Shown in pieces: positions 14,902 through 22,909 of a stretch of DNA of 40,826 nt. This stretch comes from Nocardia kruczakiae NBRC 101016 (GTDB lineage Bacteria; Actinomycetota; Actinomycetes; Mycobacteriales; Mycobacteriaceae). The stretch covers positions 1 through 40,826 of the forward strand of contig NZ_BDBL01000058.1 in assembly GCF_001612965.1 (NCBI RefSeq), read 5' to 3'. Each line of letters opens with the position of its first letter. Positions within the stretch are counted from its first letter, which is position 1. Under the pieces are notes generated by a model. That model was not told the DNA's origin and did no database searches. It worked only from the letters and a program-made list of their open reading frames with translations. Made by a program: the position numbers and the translations under genes.

Positions 14902-15627
14902 GTGACCGAATCGGTGAGCTCGGCAAATCCGGTCTCCGGGGAGGTGTCCGCGCTCGAGCATCTGGCCGAGGAGGGGCTGCGCACCCTGGCCGTCAAACCG
15001 CGGATGCGCGGCTGGATCCATACCTACGCGGTCGGCGTCGCGGCGGTGGCCGTGGCCGTGCTGGTCGCGGCCGCGGCGACGGTGTCCGCCACCGCGGGCT
15101 GGTCGACGCTGGTCTACGGCGTGACCGTCTGCGGCATCTTCGGCATCAGCGCGATCTACCACCGGGTGACCTGGCAGTCCACACGCACCCGGACCCGCAT
15201 GAAGCGCGCCGACCATTCGATGATCTTCCTGTTCATCGCCGGCAGCTACACCCCGTTCGCCCTGCTGGGACTGCCCGGCCGCACCGGGATCACCCTGCTG
15301 AGCGTGGTCTGGGCCGGCGCCGTGGCCGGGATGGCGCTGAAAGTGCTGTGGCCGACCGCGCCGCGCTGGGTCGGGGTGCCGCTGTACCTGCTGCTGGGCT
15401 GGGCCATCGTGCCGGTCGCGGCGACACTGACCCACAACGTGGGCGTCACGCCGATGGTGCTGCTGTTGATCGGCGGCATCGCCTACAGCGTCGGGGCGAT
15501 CCTGTACGCCGTCAAATGGCCGAATCCGTGGCCGGAAGTCTTCGGGCACCACGAATTCTTCCATGCGGCAACGGTTCTCGCGGCCCTGTGCCATTACGTC
15601 GCGATCTGGTTGGTCGTATTCTCGTAG
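14902..15627 (+). CDS. Hemolysin III / PAQR-family membrane protein
   Basis: A 241-residue integral membrane protein with about seven hydrophobic helices. It carries the PAQR/HlyIII signatures: S-A-I-Y-H-R in the second helix region, a K-R-A-D-H-S-M-I-F block, and the C-terminal G-H-H-E-F-F-H motif whose histidines bind zinc in this superfamily. The GTG at 14902 is selected by the strong GGAGG 8 nt upstream. It corresponds to Rv1085c. Role in bacteria is poorly defined; despite the name, haemolysis is not established. A perfect 9-bp dyad immediately upstream suggests repressor control. Confidence 0.9.
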   Translation: MTESVSSANPVSGEVSALEHLAEEGLRTLAVKPRMRGWIHTYAVGVAAVAVAVLVAAAATVSATAGWSTLVYGVTVCGIFGISAIYHRVTWQSTRTRTRMKRADHSMIFLFIAGSYTPFALLGLPGRTGITLLSVVWAGAVAGMALKVLWPTAPRWVGVPLYLLLGWAIVPVAATLTHNVGVTPMVLLLIGGIAYSVGAILYAVKWPNPWPEVFGHHEFFHAATVLAALCHYVAIWLVVFS

Positions 15628-15732
15628 GGCAAGATCACCGGTAACCTGCCACGGCCACATGCGCGGGTTCTATGCTCGTTCGTGCTGTACGTCCGAAACC
15701 GGTAACACCGAACCACACCACTGCCAGGGGCT

Positions 15733-17244
15733 ATGACCAGTCGACTCGTGCTCTGGGCCCTGCGTGCGCGCTGGGGCCTTTCGACGGTGGTGATGGTCTG
15801 CAACCTCGGCGGCCTCGCCGTCATCGTCGTCGAATTGTGGCTGAGCGGATTTCTCGGCAACCTCGGCGAGGACTGGCTCGGCGCGCTCGCCCAGACCGCG
15901 ATCTATCCGGTGATCGGCGCACTGGCCGGCATCGTGCTGGCGGTGCGCGACCGGGTGTACTACTTCAGCTGGATCGACCAGACCCGCCGGCCCACCCGGC
16001 CCGAAGCCGAGCGGCTGCTGAAACTGCCCATCGCGATCACCGTCCGGGCGCTGGCCATCTGGATACCGGGCGTCGCGATCGCCACGGCGCTGTTCGCCCA
16101 GGTGGTGCCCACTCGGGCCCTGTGGGCGATCGGCGCGATGTTCTTCCTGGGCGGGCTGGAATCGGCGGGCTTCACGTTCCTGGTGGTGGACCGGCTCATC
16201 CGGCCGACGATTCCGGTGATCGCGCGGGTGCTCGGCGGTACCTCGCACTGGAGTGCCACCGTGCTCAACCGGCTGGTCATCTCCTGGGCGGTGGCCGGGG
16301 CGATGCCGCTGCTGATGTTGATCACGGTCCTCGGCGATCCGGTGGCCGACGCCACCGACCGGGTACGGACCGCGCTGTACATGTCGCTCGTCGGCCTGCT
16401 GGTCGGGGCGCTGACCACCGCCACCCTGGCCCGATCGGTGGCGGCGCCGCTGGGGACGCTGCGGCGCGCGCTGGACCGGATCGCGCGCGGCGAACTCTCC
16501 GCGCGCGTGCCGATCACCAGCGCCAGTGAGATCGGGCGCCTGGAACTGTCGGTGAACGAGCTGGCCGAGAATCTGTCCGAACGCGAACGCATGCGCGACG
16601 TCTTCGGCCGCCACGTGGGCAACGAGGTGGCCGAACGCGCGCTGGCCGGCGGCGTCGACCTGACCGGCGACGTGCGGGTGGTAACCGCGCTGTTCGTCGA
16701 TGTGACCGGGTCGGTGGAGATGTCCACCGAACTCGCGCCGCGGGAATTCGTCGACCAGCTGAACCGGCTGCTGGCCGTGGTCGTCTCGGCGACCGAGGAC
16801 AACGGCGGGCTGGTCAACAAATTCGAGGGCGACGCCGCACTGTGCATCTTCGGCGCGCCGATCGCCCTGGGCGACAACGCCACTCCCGCCCTGCGCGCCG
16901 CGCGGCGCATCCGCGACGAGGTGGCCCTCGGCGGCGAATTCGATATCGGCATCGGCGTGGCGCGCGGCAGCGTCTTCGCCGGAGACGTGGGTACCGACAC
17001 CCGGCTGGAATTCACCGTGATCGGCGATGCGGTCAACGAGGCTTCCCGGCTCACCACCGAGGCCAAGGAGGTCCCCCGCCGGATCCTGGCCAGCCAGGCC
17101 GTGATCGACGCCGCGACCGAATCCGAACGGTCGCGCTGGGTGCTCTACGACAAGATCCAGCTGCGGGGCCGGCGGGAGCCGACGGCGTGCTGGACCGATA
17201 GGAAGCCGGTCGGATTGGGCGCGAACGCTCCGGTCGAGGAGTGA
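15733..17244 (+). CDS. Membrane class III adenylate cyclase with HAMP domain
   Basis: A 503-residue enzyme making cAMP. The N-terminal ~235 residues hold about six transmembrane helices, followed by a HAMP linker (~232-285) and a class III cyclase domain (~310-490). Metal-binding Asp323 (LFVDVTGSV) and Asp367 (KFEGDAAL), adenine-site Lys363, and transition-state Asn435 and Arg439 (GDAVNEASR) are all present, so it should be active. The architecture matches the mycobacterial Rv1318c-Rv1320c/Rv3645 group. The ATG has CAGGGG just upstream. It faces the DUF255 gene with only 30 nt between stops. The input signal is unknown and is probably sensed in the membrane part. Confidence 0.9.
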   Translation: MTSRLVLWALRARWGLSTVVMVCNLGGLAVIVVELWLSGFLGNLGEDWLGALAQTAIYPVIGALAGIVLAVRDRVYYFSWIDQTRRPTRPEAERLLKLPIAITVRALAIWIPGVAIATALFAQVVPTRALWAIGAMFFLGGLESAGFTFLVVDRLIRPTIPVIARVLGGTSHWSATVLNRLVISWAVAGAMPLLMLITVLGDPVADATDRVRTALYMSLVGLLVGALTTATLARSVAAPLGTLRRALDRIARGELSARVPITSASEIGRLELSVNELAENLSERERMRDVFGRHVGNEVAERALAGGVDLTGDVRVVTALFVDVTGSVEMSTELAPREFVDQLNRLLAVVVSATEDNGGLVNKFEGDAALCIFGAPIALGDNATPALRAARRIRDEVALGGEFDIGIGVARGSVFAGDVGTDTRLEFTVIGDAVNEASRLTTEAKEVPRRILASQAVIDAATESERSRWVLYDKIQLRGRREPTACWTDRKPVGLGANAPVEE

Positions 17245-17274
17245 GGGCGGCTCTCGGCAGCGACCATCGCGGTG

Positions 17275-19353
17275 TCAGGGGCCGACGAGCGCGGAGCGCA
17301 CCTCTCGCGGTTCGGATACCGGTAGATCGCACACGCTCCCGCGGCAGACATAGGCCGCAGGTGCGCCGCCCCGAGCGGGACGGTCCGCCAGCAATGGGAC
17401 CGAATCGGATTGCCCTGCAACGACCACCGCGCCGCCGGGGGCGAAACGGCGTGCGGTGCGCAGCAATTCGGCCGTCGCAGCGGTGTCGGACGATTGCGAG
17501 ATCGCGATCTGGATCGGCCCGGCCAGCGCCGCCTCGGCGACGCTGAGCCACTGCCCGCCGGAGCGTGGCGCGCGCGCCAGGACTATGGCACCGGCATTCA
17601 GGGTGGCATCGGCCAGCGCGCGGTAGCGGGCCGCGCGGTCCGGGGCGCTCAGGGCAGAGGCGGTGAGCAGGGTTTCGGCGAAGGTGGACGCCCCGGCCGG
17701 GGTCGCCCCGTCGAGCGGATCGCGCGGCCGGGCGACGAGTTGCTCGGCATCGGCGGCCGTGTCGAACCAATTACCGGGTTGCGCCGGATCCTCGAAAAGG
17801 GTTGCGGCGGTATCGATCAGCTGCTGCGCGCGTTCGAGCCAGGACAGTTCGCCGGTGGCCTGGTGCAGGGCCAGCAGTCCGGTCGCCAGCCACGCGTAGT
17901 CCTCGAGCACACCGGGCGCGCTACCGGCCGCGCCGCCCAGTGAGGCGCGCACCAGACGGCCGTCGACGAGATGCCGGTCCAGCAGGTACCGCGCGCATCG
18001 GACCGCGGCGTCGATCCATTCCGGCCGGTCGTGGGCGGCACCGGCCTCGGCGAGGGCGGTGATCGCGATACCGTTCCAGGCGGTGACCACCTTGTCGTCG
18101 CGCTCGGGTTGCGGCCGCCGGTCCCGTACCGCGCGCAGCCGCTGCCGGATGTCGTCGAAGCGGCGGGCGTCGGCGGGGTCGTCCCCCGGACCGATGCCGG
18201 GGTCGGTGTATCGGGTGAGCACGGAGGTGCCGTGTTCGAACGTGCCCTCGGCCGTCACACCGAATTTCGCTGCGGCCCAAGGACCGTCCTCAGGCCCCAG
18301 TGCGTCCGTGAGCTGCTGCGGCGTCCACACGTAGGTGGCGCCTTCGATACCGGGCGCACCCGGCTCCACGTGGGTGTCGGCGTCGAAGGCCGAGGCGAAC
18401 CCGCCCTCGGCGGTCAGCAGATCGGTAAGCAGGAAGGCCGCGGTTTCCTCGGTGATCCGTTGCGGCAATGGGTCACCCGAGTCCGGAGCGCCGCTCGCCT
18501 CCAGCCGCGCCAGATGCGCGTACGCACGCAGCAACTGGGCATTGTCGTAGAGCATCTTCTCGAAATGCGGCACCACCCAAGCGGCGTCGACCGAGTAGCG
18601 GGCGAAGCCGCCGCGCAGCTGATCGTAGATACCGCCGCGGGCCATGGCCGCGCAGGTCGCCGAAACCGCCTGTCGCGCAGCATCTTCCCCGGTGCGCTCG
18701 TAATGGCGCAACAGACCCTCCAGCAGCGCCGACGGCGGGAACTTCGGCGCCCCACCGAATCCGGCATAGCGCTCGTCGACATCGCGCAGCACCGCGGCGA
18801 CCGCGTGCGCGAGCAGCTCGGGAGTGACGGTCAGCTCACTCGCGGGCAGTCCGGCACCCTGGTCCCGCAGCGCCTGCGCCACCTGACCGGCGGCCTGGTC
18901 GACCTCGTCGCGGCGATTGGTCCAGGTGTCGGCGACCGCGGTCAGCAACTGAGTGAACGACGGCATACCGCCGCGCGGCGACTTCGGGTAGTAGGTGCCG
19001 CAGTAGAACGGCTCCCCGGCCGGCGTGAGGAAACACGTCATAGGCCAGCCGCCCTGCCCGGTCATCGCGACGGTCGCGGACATGTACACCGCGTCGATAT
19101 CGGGCCGTTCCTCACGATCGACCTTCACACAGACGAAATGCGCGTTCATCAGCTCGGCGGTGCCCGGATCGGAGAACGATTCATGCGCCATCACATGACA
19201 CCAGTGACACGAGGCGTAACCGACGGACAGCAGAATTGGGATATCCCGCGCTCGCGCCTCCGCCAGCGCCCCCTCCCCCCACTCCCACCAGTCGACGGGG
19301 TTGTCCGCGTGCTGGCGAAGGTAGGGAGAAGTGGCGCTACCTAACCGGTTCAT
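17275..19353 (-). CDS. DUF255 thioredoxin-fold / glycosidase-like protein (YyaL family)
   Basis: A 692-residue cytosolic protein of the YyaL/SSP411 group. The N-terminal thioredoxin-like DUF255 domain (~1-165) carries the C-H-W-C active-site-like motif at 49-52. The rest forms the (alpha/alpha)6 six-hairpin region, with V-V-P-H-F-E-K-M-L-Y-D-N-A-Q and Y-V-W-T motifs. Full length for the family (~680). Its biochemical activity is unsettled. The ATG at 19353 is exactly 6 nt downstream of a TAGGGT hexamer (19360-19365). It corresponds to Rv1084; in mycobacteria the next gene is the small Rv1083, whereas here about 17 kb of other genes intervene. Confidence 0.9.
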   Translation of the reverse strand: MNRLGSATSPYLRQHADNPVDWWEWGEGALAEARARDIPILLSVGYASCHWCHVMAHESFSDPGTAELMNAHFVCVKVDREERPDIDAVYMSATVAMTGQGGWPMTCFLTPAGEPFYCGTYYPKSPRGGMPSFTQLLTAVADTWTNRRDEVDQAAGQVAQALRDQGAGLPASELTVTPELLAHAVAAVLRDVDERYAGFGGAPKFPPSALLEGLLRHYERTGEDAARQAVSATCAAMARGGIYDQLRGGFARYSVDAAWVVPHFEKMLYDNAQLLRAYAHLARLEASGAPDSGDPLPQRITEETAAFLLTDLLTAEGGFASAFDADTHVEPGAPGIEGATYVWTPQQLTDALGPEDGPWAAAKFGVTAEGTFEHGTSVLTRYTDPGIGPGDDPADARRFDDIRQRLRAVRDRRPQPERDDKVVTAWNGIAITALAEAGAAHDRPEWIDAAVRCARYLLDRHLVDGRLVRASLGGAAGSAPGVLEDYAWLATGLLALHQATGELSWLERAQQLIDTAATLFEDPAQPGNWFDTAADAEQLVARPRDPLDGATPAGASTFAETLLTASALSAPDRAARYRALADATLNAGAIVLARAPRSGGQWLSVAEAALAGPIQIAISQSSDTAATAELLRTARRFAPGGAVVVAGQSDSVPLLADRPARGGAPAAYVCRGSVCDLPVSEPREVRSALVGP

Positions 19354-19359
19354 ACGTTC

Positions 19360-19365
19360 ACCCTA
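19360..19365 (-). promoter_or_regulatory. Candidate -10 hexamer of the DUF255 gene
   Basis: TAGGGT on the minus strand, 6 nt before the ATG at 19353, with no ribosome site. Confidence 0.4.
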
Positions 19366-19444
19366 CGACCCTTCCGCCCCGGGAGCCGGGTGATGAGCTC
19401 GCCAGGAGCAACGCACGGTCGTGCGCGACGGAATGATCACTCCA

Positions 19445-19822
19445 TCAGCTCGAATGCCACCGATAATCCGCTGGGATCGACGGGTGAAAATCGTGGTAGC
19501 CGGCTTTGCCGAGCACGGAGGCACCGCACGACATCGGCCCTTGCACGATTTCCTGCACAGAAGGTGACAGGCGCAGCGACCAAATCAAACGATTACCACC
19601 CGCAGGGTCCTGGGCGGCGTAAATTGCATCACCCGTGAAACTCCCGTGCTGTCCGCCATAGCGATAGCGAGTGTCATTCGGGTGATAGTGATAGACGCCC
19701 GGCACAGCTCCGGGATTTGCCACAACCTGCGGCGCTGATACGAGAACCGCTGCGGCGCAAGCGAATAGCGCCGCCAATGCGAAGCTTATTCTATATGCCG
19801 TCGCACGGATACAGCTCGACAT
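19445..19822 (-). CDS. Small secreted protein, function unknown
   Basis: A 125-residue protein with a clear Sec signal peptide: a basic N-terminus, a hydrophobic run around ISFALAALFACAAAVLVSA, and an A-N-P-G-type cleavage site near residue 35. The mature part is about 90 residues with one cysteine. AGGGGG lies 7 nt before the ATG at 19822, which decides against longer in-frame extensions. Its start lies inside the 3' end of the cold-shock-like gene (37-nt overlap), so the two are probably co-transcribed. Codon use is less GC-biased than in the core genes to the left, fitting an acquired segment. Confidence 0.68.
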   Translation of the reverse strand: MSSCIRATAYRISFALAALFACAAAVLVSAPQVVANPGAVPGVYHYHPNDTRYRYGGQHGSFTGDAIYAAQDPAGGNRLIWSLRLSPSVQEIVQGPMSCGASVLGKAGYHDFHPSIPADYRWHSS

Positions 19823-20001
19823 TCGTAGTCCCCCTGAGGAATATTCTCGATCTCGACATCGACCTGATCGCCCTCCCGCAGTGCGAGAACATCTTCCTGG
19901 TCCACAGTTGACAAGTGGAACCACGCGAGTGAGCCGTCCGGTCGAGTCAGCACTCCGGTGCCGTTACGAACGTTCCAGCGGTAGACCGTGGCACGTTCCA
20001 C
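19786..20001 (-). CDS. Cold-shock-domain-like small protein
   Basis: A 71-residue protein resembling a CSD/OB fold: a G-T-G-V-L strand, D-G-S-x-A-W-F-H-L-S, an A-L-R-E-G-D-Q-V-D-V-E-I segment and a closing E-C-R-A-V-S-V strand. The aromatic RNP motifs of true cold-shock proteins are weak, with only W-F-H retained, so nucleic-acid binding is uncertain. The GTG at 20001 has GGGGAGG 6 nt upstream. It overlaps the secreted-protein gene by 37 nt. It is probably a divergent CspA-like protein. Confidence 0.65.
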   Translation of the reverse strand: MERATVYRWNVRNGTGVLTRPDGSLAWFHLSTVDQEDVLALREGDQVDVEIENIPQGDYECRAVSVRRHIE

Positions 20002-20152
20002 AAGCTGCCTCCCCTTCGTCGCACCGTACGAGTGATCCCGATCATCACACGTCTGAGCACTGCCGTGCAATCGAATTGCGGACAAACGACACCAGCGGCC
20101 GGAAGCATAGGCTCCCAGGAAACGACGGGTTTCCGCTCTCCGGCATCTGGCG

Positions 20153-20494
20153 TCAGTGATGCGGGAAGCCAAGGTCTGGGTCGCTCTTCCGGGTGATCGA
20201 GCCGTCTCCGTTCTCGGAGTGCAACACGTCACCGATCATCTTCAGGCCGAGCACCCTGGCCTGCTCACTTACCGCACACCATAAGGCGTGGTACTCGGGC
20301 AGGATCGAATGAACCCGAGCCAACGACAATCCGTCCGGGAATGCGACGCCACAGGGCTCACGCCACAGGGCGTTCACTCGGTGGAACCGCGCCATGTCTA
20401 GACGCTCGCGATCGCGTAACAGCCGATCCAAGTCCGCCGTAGGCTTGACCCAGATAATTCGCCTGCCGCGCACCCTGTTCCTTCTCTCGCTCAA
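20153..20494 (-). CDS. Hypothetical protein, start uncertain
   Basis: A frame of 113 residues from a TTG at 20494, or 80 residues from an ATG at 20395. The shared C-terminal part looks like a folded soluble protein with an H-S-I-L-P-E-Y-H-A-L-W-C region. It overlaps the preceding small membrane-protein frame. In the overlap this frame has more G/C at third positions (~74%) than the other (~49%), so it may be the true reading frame there. No family is recognised. Confidence 0.5.
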   Translation of the reverse strand: MSERRNRVRGRRIIWVKPTADLDRLLRDRERLDMARFHRVNALWREPCGVAFPDGLSLARVHSILPEYHALWCAVSEQARVLGLKMIGDVLHSENGDGSITRKSDPDLGFPHH

Positions 20495-20630
20495 CGCGAT
20501 TCAGAATTCCCTGCACCGAGTTGTCCCGCGCAATGTCTTTGGCGACCCGCTCGGGCCAGACCACCGCGAGCACAATCACAGCGAGCGGAATACCAATGGC
20601 TGCAACGAATCCCCACCCCTCGGCGGTCAC
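20358..20630 (-). CDS. Small single-helix membrane protein, hypothetical
   Basis: A 90-residue frame starting at a GTG (20630) that overlaps the stop of the upstream Cys-containing gene as GTGA. Residues ~7-25 form one transmembrane helix; the rest is hydrophilic and charged. The last third overlaps the next gene in another frame and loses the local third-position GC bias, so the true C-terminus may be shorter or frameshifted. It belongs to a run of small co-directional genes divergent from the XRE regulator. Confidence 0.5.
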   Translation of the reverse strand: MTAEGWGFVAAIGIPLAVIVLAVVWPERVAKDIARDNSVQGILNRVEREKEQGARQANYLGQAYGGLGSAVTRSRASRHGAVPPSERPVA

Positions 20631-20797
20631 TGCCGCGCGCTATCCGGGACAAGACGCTTCGCTTCGATCAGACGCTGCTTCGCCTGCTGCTTGACCGGAC
20701 AAACACATAGTGCACAGTCGATATGCACCTGCATGATGATGTGCGCGTAGCCGATCGTCATCACCGGCACGCGATCGTGATTCATCACCCCGTACAT
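20627..20797 (-). CDS. Small Cys-containing protein, divergent from XRE regulator
   Basis: A 56-residue protein with a C-x(3)-C-x-C-P arrangement (around H-I-D-C-A-L-C-V-C-P) followed by a basic helical tail ending R-L-V-P-D-S-A-R-Q. Comparable short proteins with a Cys cluster and a terminal '(R)LVPD' are, as I recall, common beside XRE-type regulators in actinobacterial accessory regions; this is recollection, not a search. The ATG at 20797 has AGGGG upstream. The stop overlaps the next gene's GTG, indicating translational coupling. Confidence 0.6.
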   Translation of the reverse strand: MYGVMNHDRVPVMTIGYAHIIMQVHIDCALCVCPVKQQAKQRLIEAKRLVPDSARQ

Positions 20798-20923
20798 TGC
20801 TGAATCCCCTACTCCCCTGGTCCTTGAAACCGTCCGGCTCAGATCACCAGTCGCAACCGGCTCGCGGTAGCGATACCGTGGTGACAAAGCGCGCATCCGT
20901 GATCTGTCACCAGCGGGGATGAG

Positions 20924-22156
20924 ATGACCAGTGCACGATTGCCAGATATGAACGCGAACCGAGTCGGGCGAGCGGTGCGCCGCTACCGCCTTATGCGGAG
21001 ACAGATCCAACGCGAGCTGGCTGCGGCGCTGTTCTGCGATCATTCGTGGATCGCTTCCATCGAGGCAGGCCGGCGCTGGCCCGGCAATCGTGCATGGGCC
21101 GAGCAAGCTGACTTGGCGCTCGATGCACACGGCGAAGTGGTCACGGCTTGGAACGCCGACCAGATCGAACGGGCCCGAGCGGCCGACACGATGAGGATGC
21201 TCGAGGATGCTCGGCGCGGGTCAGAAGCGCTGCTGGTCGCGCCGGACGGAGCCTCCCTCGATGACATCGGCCAGCGCATCGTGGATATCGCTACACAGGC
21301 ACGCTTGGAGTCCTACGACCGCACCCTCGATCGCGCCCTTGCGTTGCGGGCCGAGTTGACGCGACGGCTGCGAGTGGGGGCGTACAGCCCGAACACGATT
21401 CGCGACCTCTACGTAGCGCTTGGGCGCGTGTGCGGTGTGCTGGCATATCTGACCCTCGACCTCGGACAGCACTCCCATGCCAAGCTCCACGCCGAAGCGG
21501 CCTTCCAGCTCGGTGACCGAGCCAACCACGACCAACTCCGCGCGTGGTCACGGGGAACCCAGGCGCTCGCGCACCGCTTTACGCGTGATTTCGAATTGGC
21601 CCGCGACGCCGCGGAGTACGGCTTGCGCTATGTCAGCGCGTCGACCGGCACCAGTGAGCCACGGCTGCTGTGCAGCCTGGCAGCATCGTTAGCCAACCTC
21701 GGCGATTCAGAGCGGGCCGCAGAATTGCTCGTACAAGCCGACCGGGCGCGCGATCACGGGGCCAACAGCGATGAGATACCAGGTCTCTTCACTTTCACGC
21801 CTGCGAAACAGATTTACTATCACGGGTTTTCGCTCATGTGGGCCGACGATGCCAAGACCTTGAAGCGTTCGGTCAAAGCATCGGAAGAAGCCCTGCGCGC
21901 GTGGAAAAATCAGCGTTCACCCGGTGACGAGATGCTGACAACGATTTATCTCGCCATGTCCAGCGCCCGACTGGGCGACCTCGACGCCAGCTTGGCCGCA
22001 GTTGCGCCGGTTCTGGAACAGCCGATCGAGCATCATTTTTCATGGGTCCGGAAGCGGCTCAACCAACTGGATGCGCTTCTGGCGAAACACTTTCCGGACT
22101 CACAGGCGGCAGCCGAGGAGCGCGAGCTGCTATGCGCGTACGTACACGCTGCATGA
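20924..22156 (+). CDS. XRE-family regulator with TPR-like C-terminus
   Basis: A 410-residue transcription regulator. The N-terminal helix-turn-helix (~14-70) reads like the actinobacterial XRE group, with FCDHSWIASIEAGRRWPGNR as its recognition part. Residues ~100-400 are repeated helical hairpins (A-x-x-L-x-x-L-G-D-x-x-x-A patterns) as in TPR regulators that sense peptides or partner proteins. The ATG at 20924 follows a G-rich stretch; a second ATG eight codons later is possible. It is divergent from a run of small genes (20153-20797), a layout usual for locally acting regulators in mobile or accessory segments. Codon use is clearly less GC-biased than in the core genes. Confidence 0.82.
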   Translation: MTSARLPDMNANRVGRAVRRYRLMRRQIQRELAAALFCDHSWIASIEAGRRWPGNRAWAEQADLALDAHGEVVTAWNADQIERARAADTMRMLEDARRGSEALLVAPDGASLDDIGQRIVDIATQARLESYDRTLDRALALRAELTRRLRVGAYSPNTIRDLYVALGRVCGVLAYLTLDLGQHSHAKLHAEAAFQLGDRANHDQLRAWSRGTQALAHRFTRDFELARDAAEYGLRYVSASTGTSEPRLLCSLAASLANLGDSERAAELLVQADRARDHGANSDEIPGLFTFTPAKQIYYHGFSLMWADDAKTLKRSVKASEEALRAWKNQRSPGDEMLTTIYLAMSSARLGDLDASLAAVAPVLEQPIEHHFSWVRKRLNQLDALLAKHFPDSQAAAEERELLCAYVHAA

Positions 22157-22396
22157 GGCGCCGAGCACATGTCCACCGGATTGCGATTGCCATCCATCAC
22201 CGTTCGGTGCCCAGGCCTCGAGATGAATCCCGACCCACCGGCCCTCGGCATCCTACTTCACCGCGAGATCGCACAACCCGATGACGAGTTCATCCAGCTG
22301 CCGTGCACACTCACTGCCGTACTCCTCGCTCAGCCACAGGGGTTGGAAACCGTCCCCGAGTATTGCCACGCGTCTCTCCGACAACCACCCAGCCAC
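22130..22396 (-). pseudogene. Small gene interrupted by an in-frame TAG
   Basis: From a GTG at 22396 (AGAAGG 6 nt upstream) a frame runs 47 codons to a TAG at 22253-22255. The same frame then continues 40 codons with protein-like composition (including R-W-V-G-I-H-L-E-A-W-A-P-N-G-D-G-W) before TAG at 22130-22132. The second half has no start codon of its own. Read through, it would be an 88-residue acidic, Trp-rich protein. Its 3' end overlaps the end of the XRE gene, and its 5' part overlaps the other decayed gene in another frame. Stop-codon decay is the simplest reading. Confidence 0.45.
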
Positions 22397-22633
22397 CGTT
22401 TACCTTCTTCTCGAGCTGCACGAATACCTCCAGGGAGTCGATGGCGGCGGTACAGGAGATTCGCCCTTTGCCCACGATCCAGCCGGGCGAACCCTTCGAG
22501 TGGTGTGGATTATTCGCCTCCACATGGCAGGCGGCGTCTCCCGGCGCCGCACTGGCGGAGGTCGGCGAGAGTCCCGGCGCAGCCAGAGCCGCCGCGACCA
22601 GACCTACAACGAAGTGACTTTTCTGCTCTTCAT
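22311..22633 (-). pseudogene. Secreted-protein gene broken by a one-base frameshift
   Basis: An ATG at 22633 begins M-K-S-R-K, and the frame then hits TAG at 22604-22606. One base over, the sequence continues as V-V-G-L-V-A-A-A-L-A-A-P-G-L, a perfect signal-peptide core, then a T-S-A-S-A-A-P cleavage site and a ~75-residue mature domain with S-C-T-A-A and Q-L-E-K-K-V-N-G-G-W-V segments, ending at 22311. Adding one A to the AAAA run in codons 4-5 restores a single continuous signal peptide. It is therefore a recent frameshift, a slippage-controlled gene, or a sequencing error. Confidence 0.6.
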
Positions 22634-22909
22634 TGAAGCCCCCCCATTGATCATTCCTGCAGCGGCGGAATCATTTCCGACCCGCACACCTACGTAGACG
22701 CGCCACAGAGTCCTCCGGTTCCATCCGACTCGCCACCTGCTGTTGTGATCGAGTCGTATCCCGCGCCGTGGGGTGTAGTCCATGGCTGCGGGCACTGAGC
22801 AGCCCACTACGCCGCGAGATCCGCACCTTGCGTGACATCAGTATGACCGGACTCACCGGCGGGAGTGCGAGATAACATCACTGCCACACAACATGTTTGG
22901 AGACGCACA
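22634..22909. other. Gap without a recognisable gene
   Basis: About 276 bp between the decayed secreted-protein gene and the CYTH gene. Short frames here have poor composition and no start context. It contains a run of seven C (seven G on the minus strand) just upstream of the decayed gene's ATG, and must hold the promoter of the CYTH gene; no clear element was identified. Confidence 0.5.

Noticed and set aside
20627..21130. N-terminal extension of the small Cys protein to 167 residues
   Set aside because: The extra sequence is antisense to the start of the XRE gene and looks random; the ATG at 20797 has a ribosome site.
22281..22697. A 138-residue plus-strand frame between the XRE gene and the CYTH gene
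   Set aside because: Irregular composition without motifs, while the minus strand shows a recognisable secreted protein with a frameshift in the same interval.
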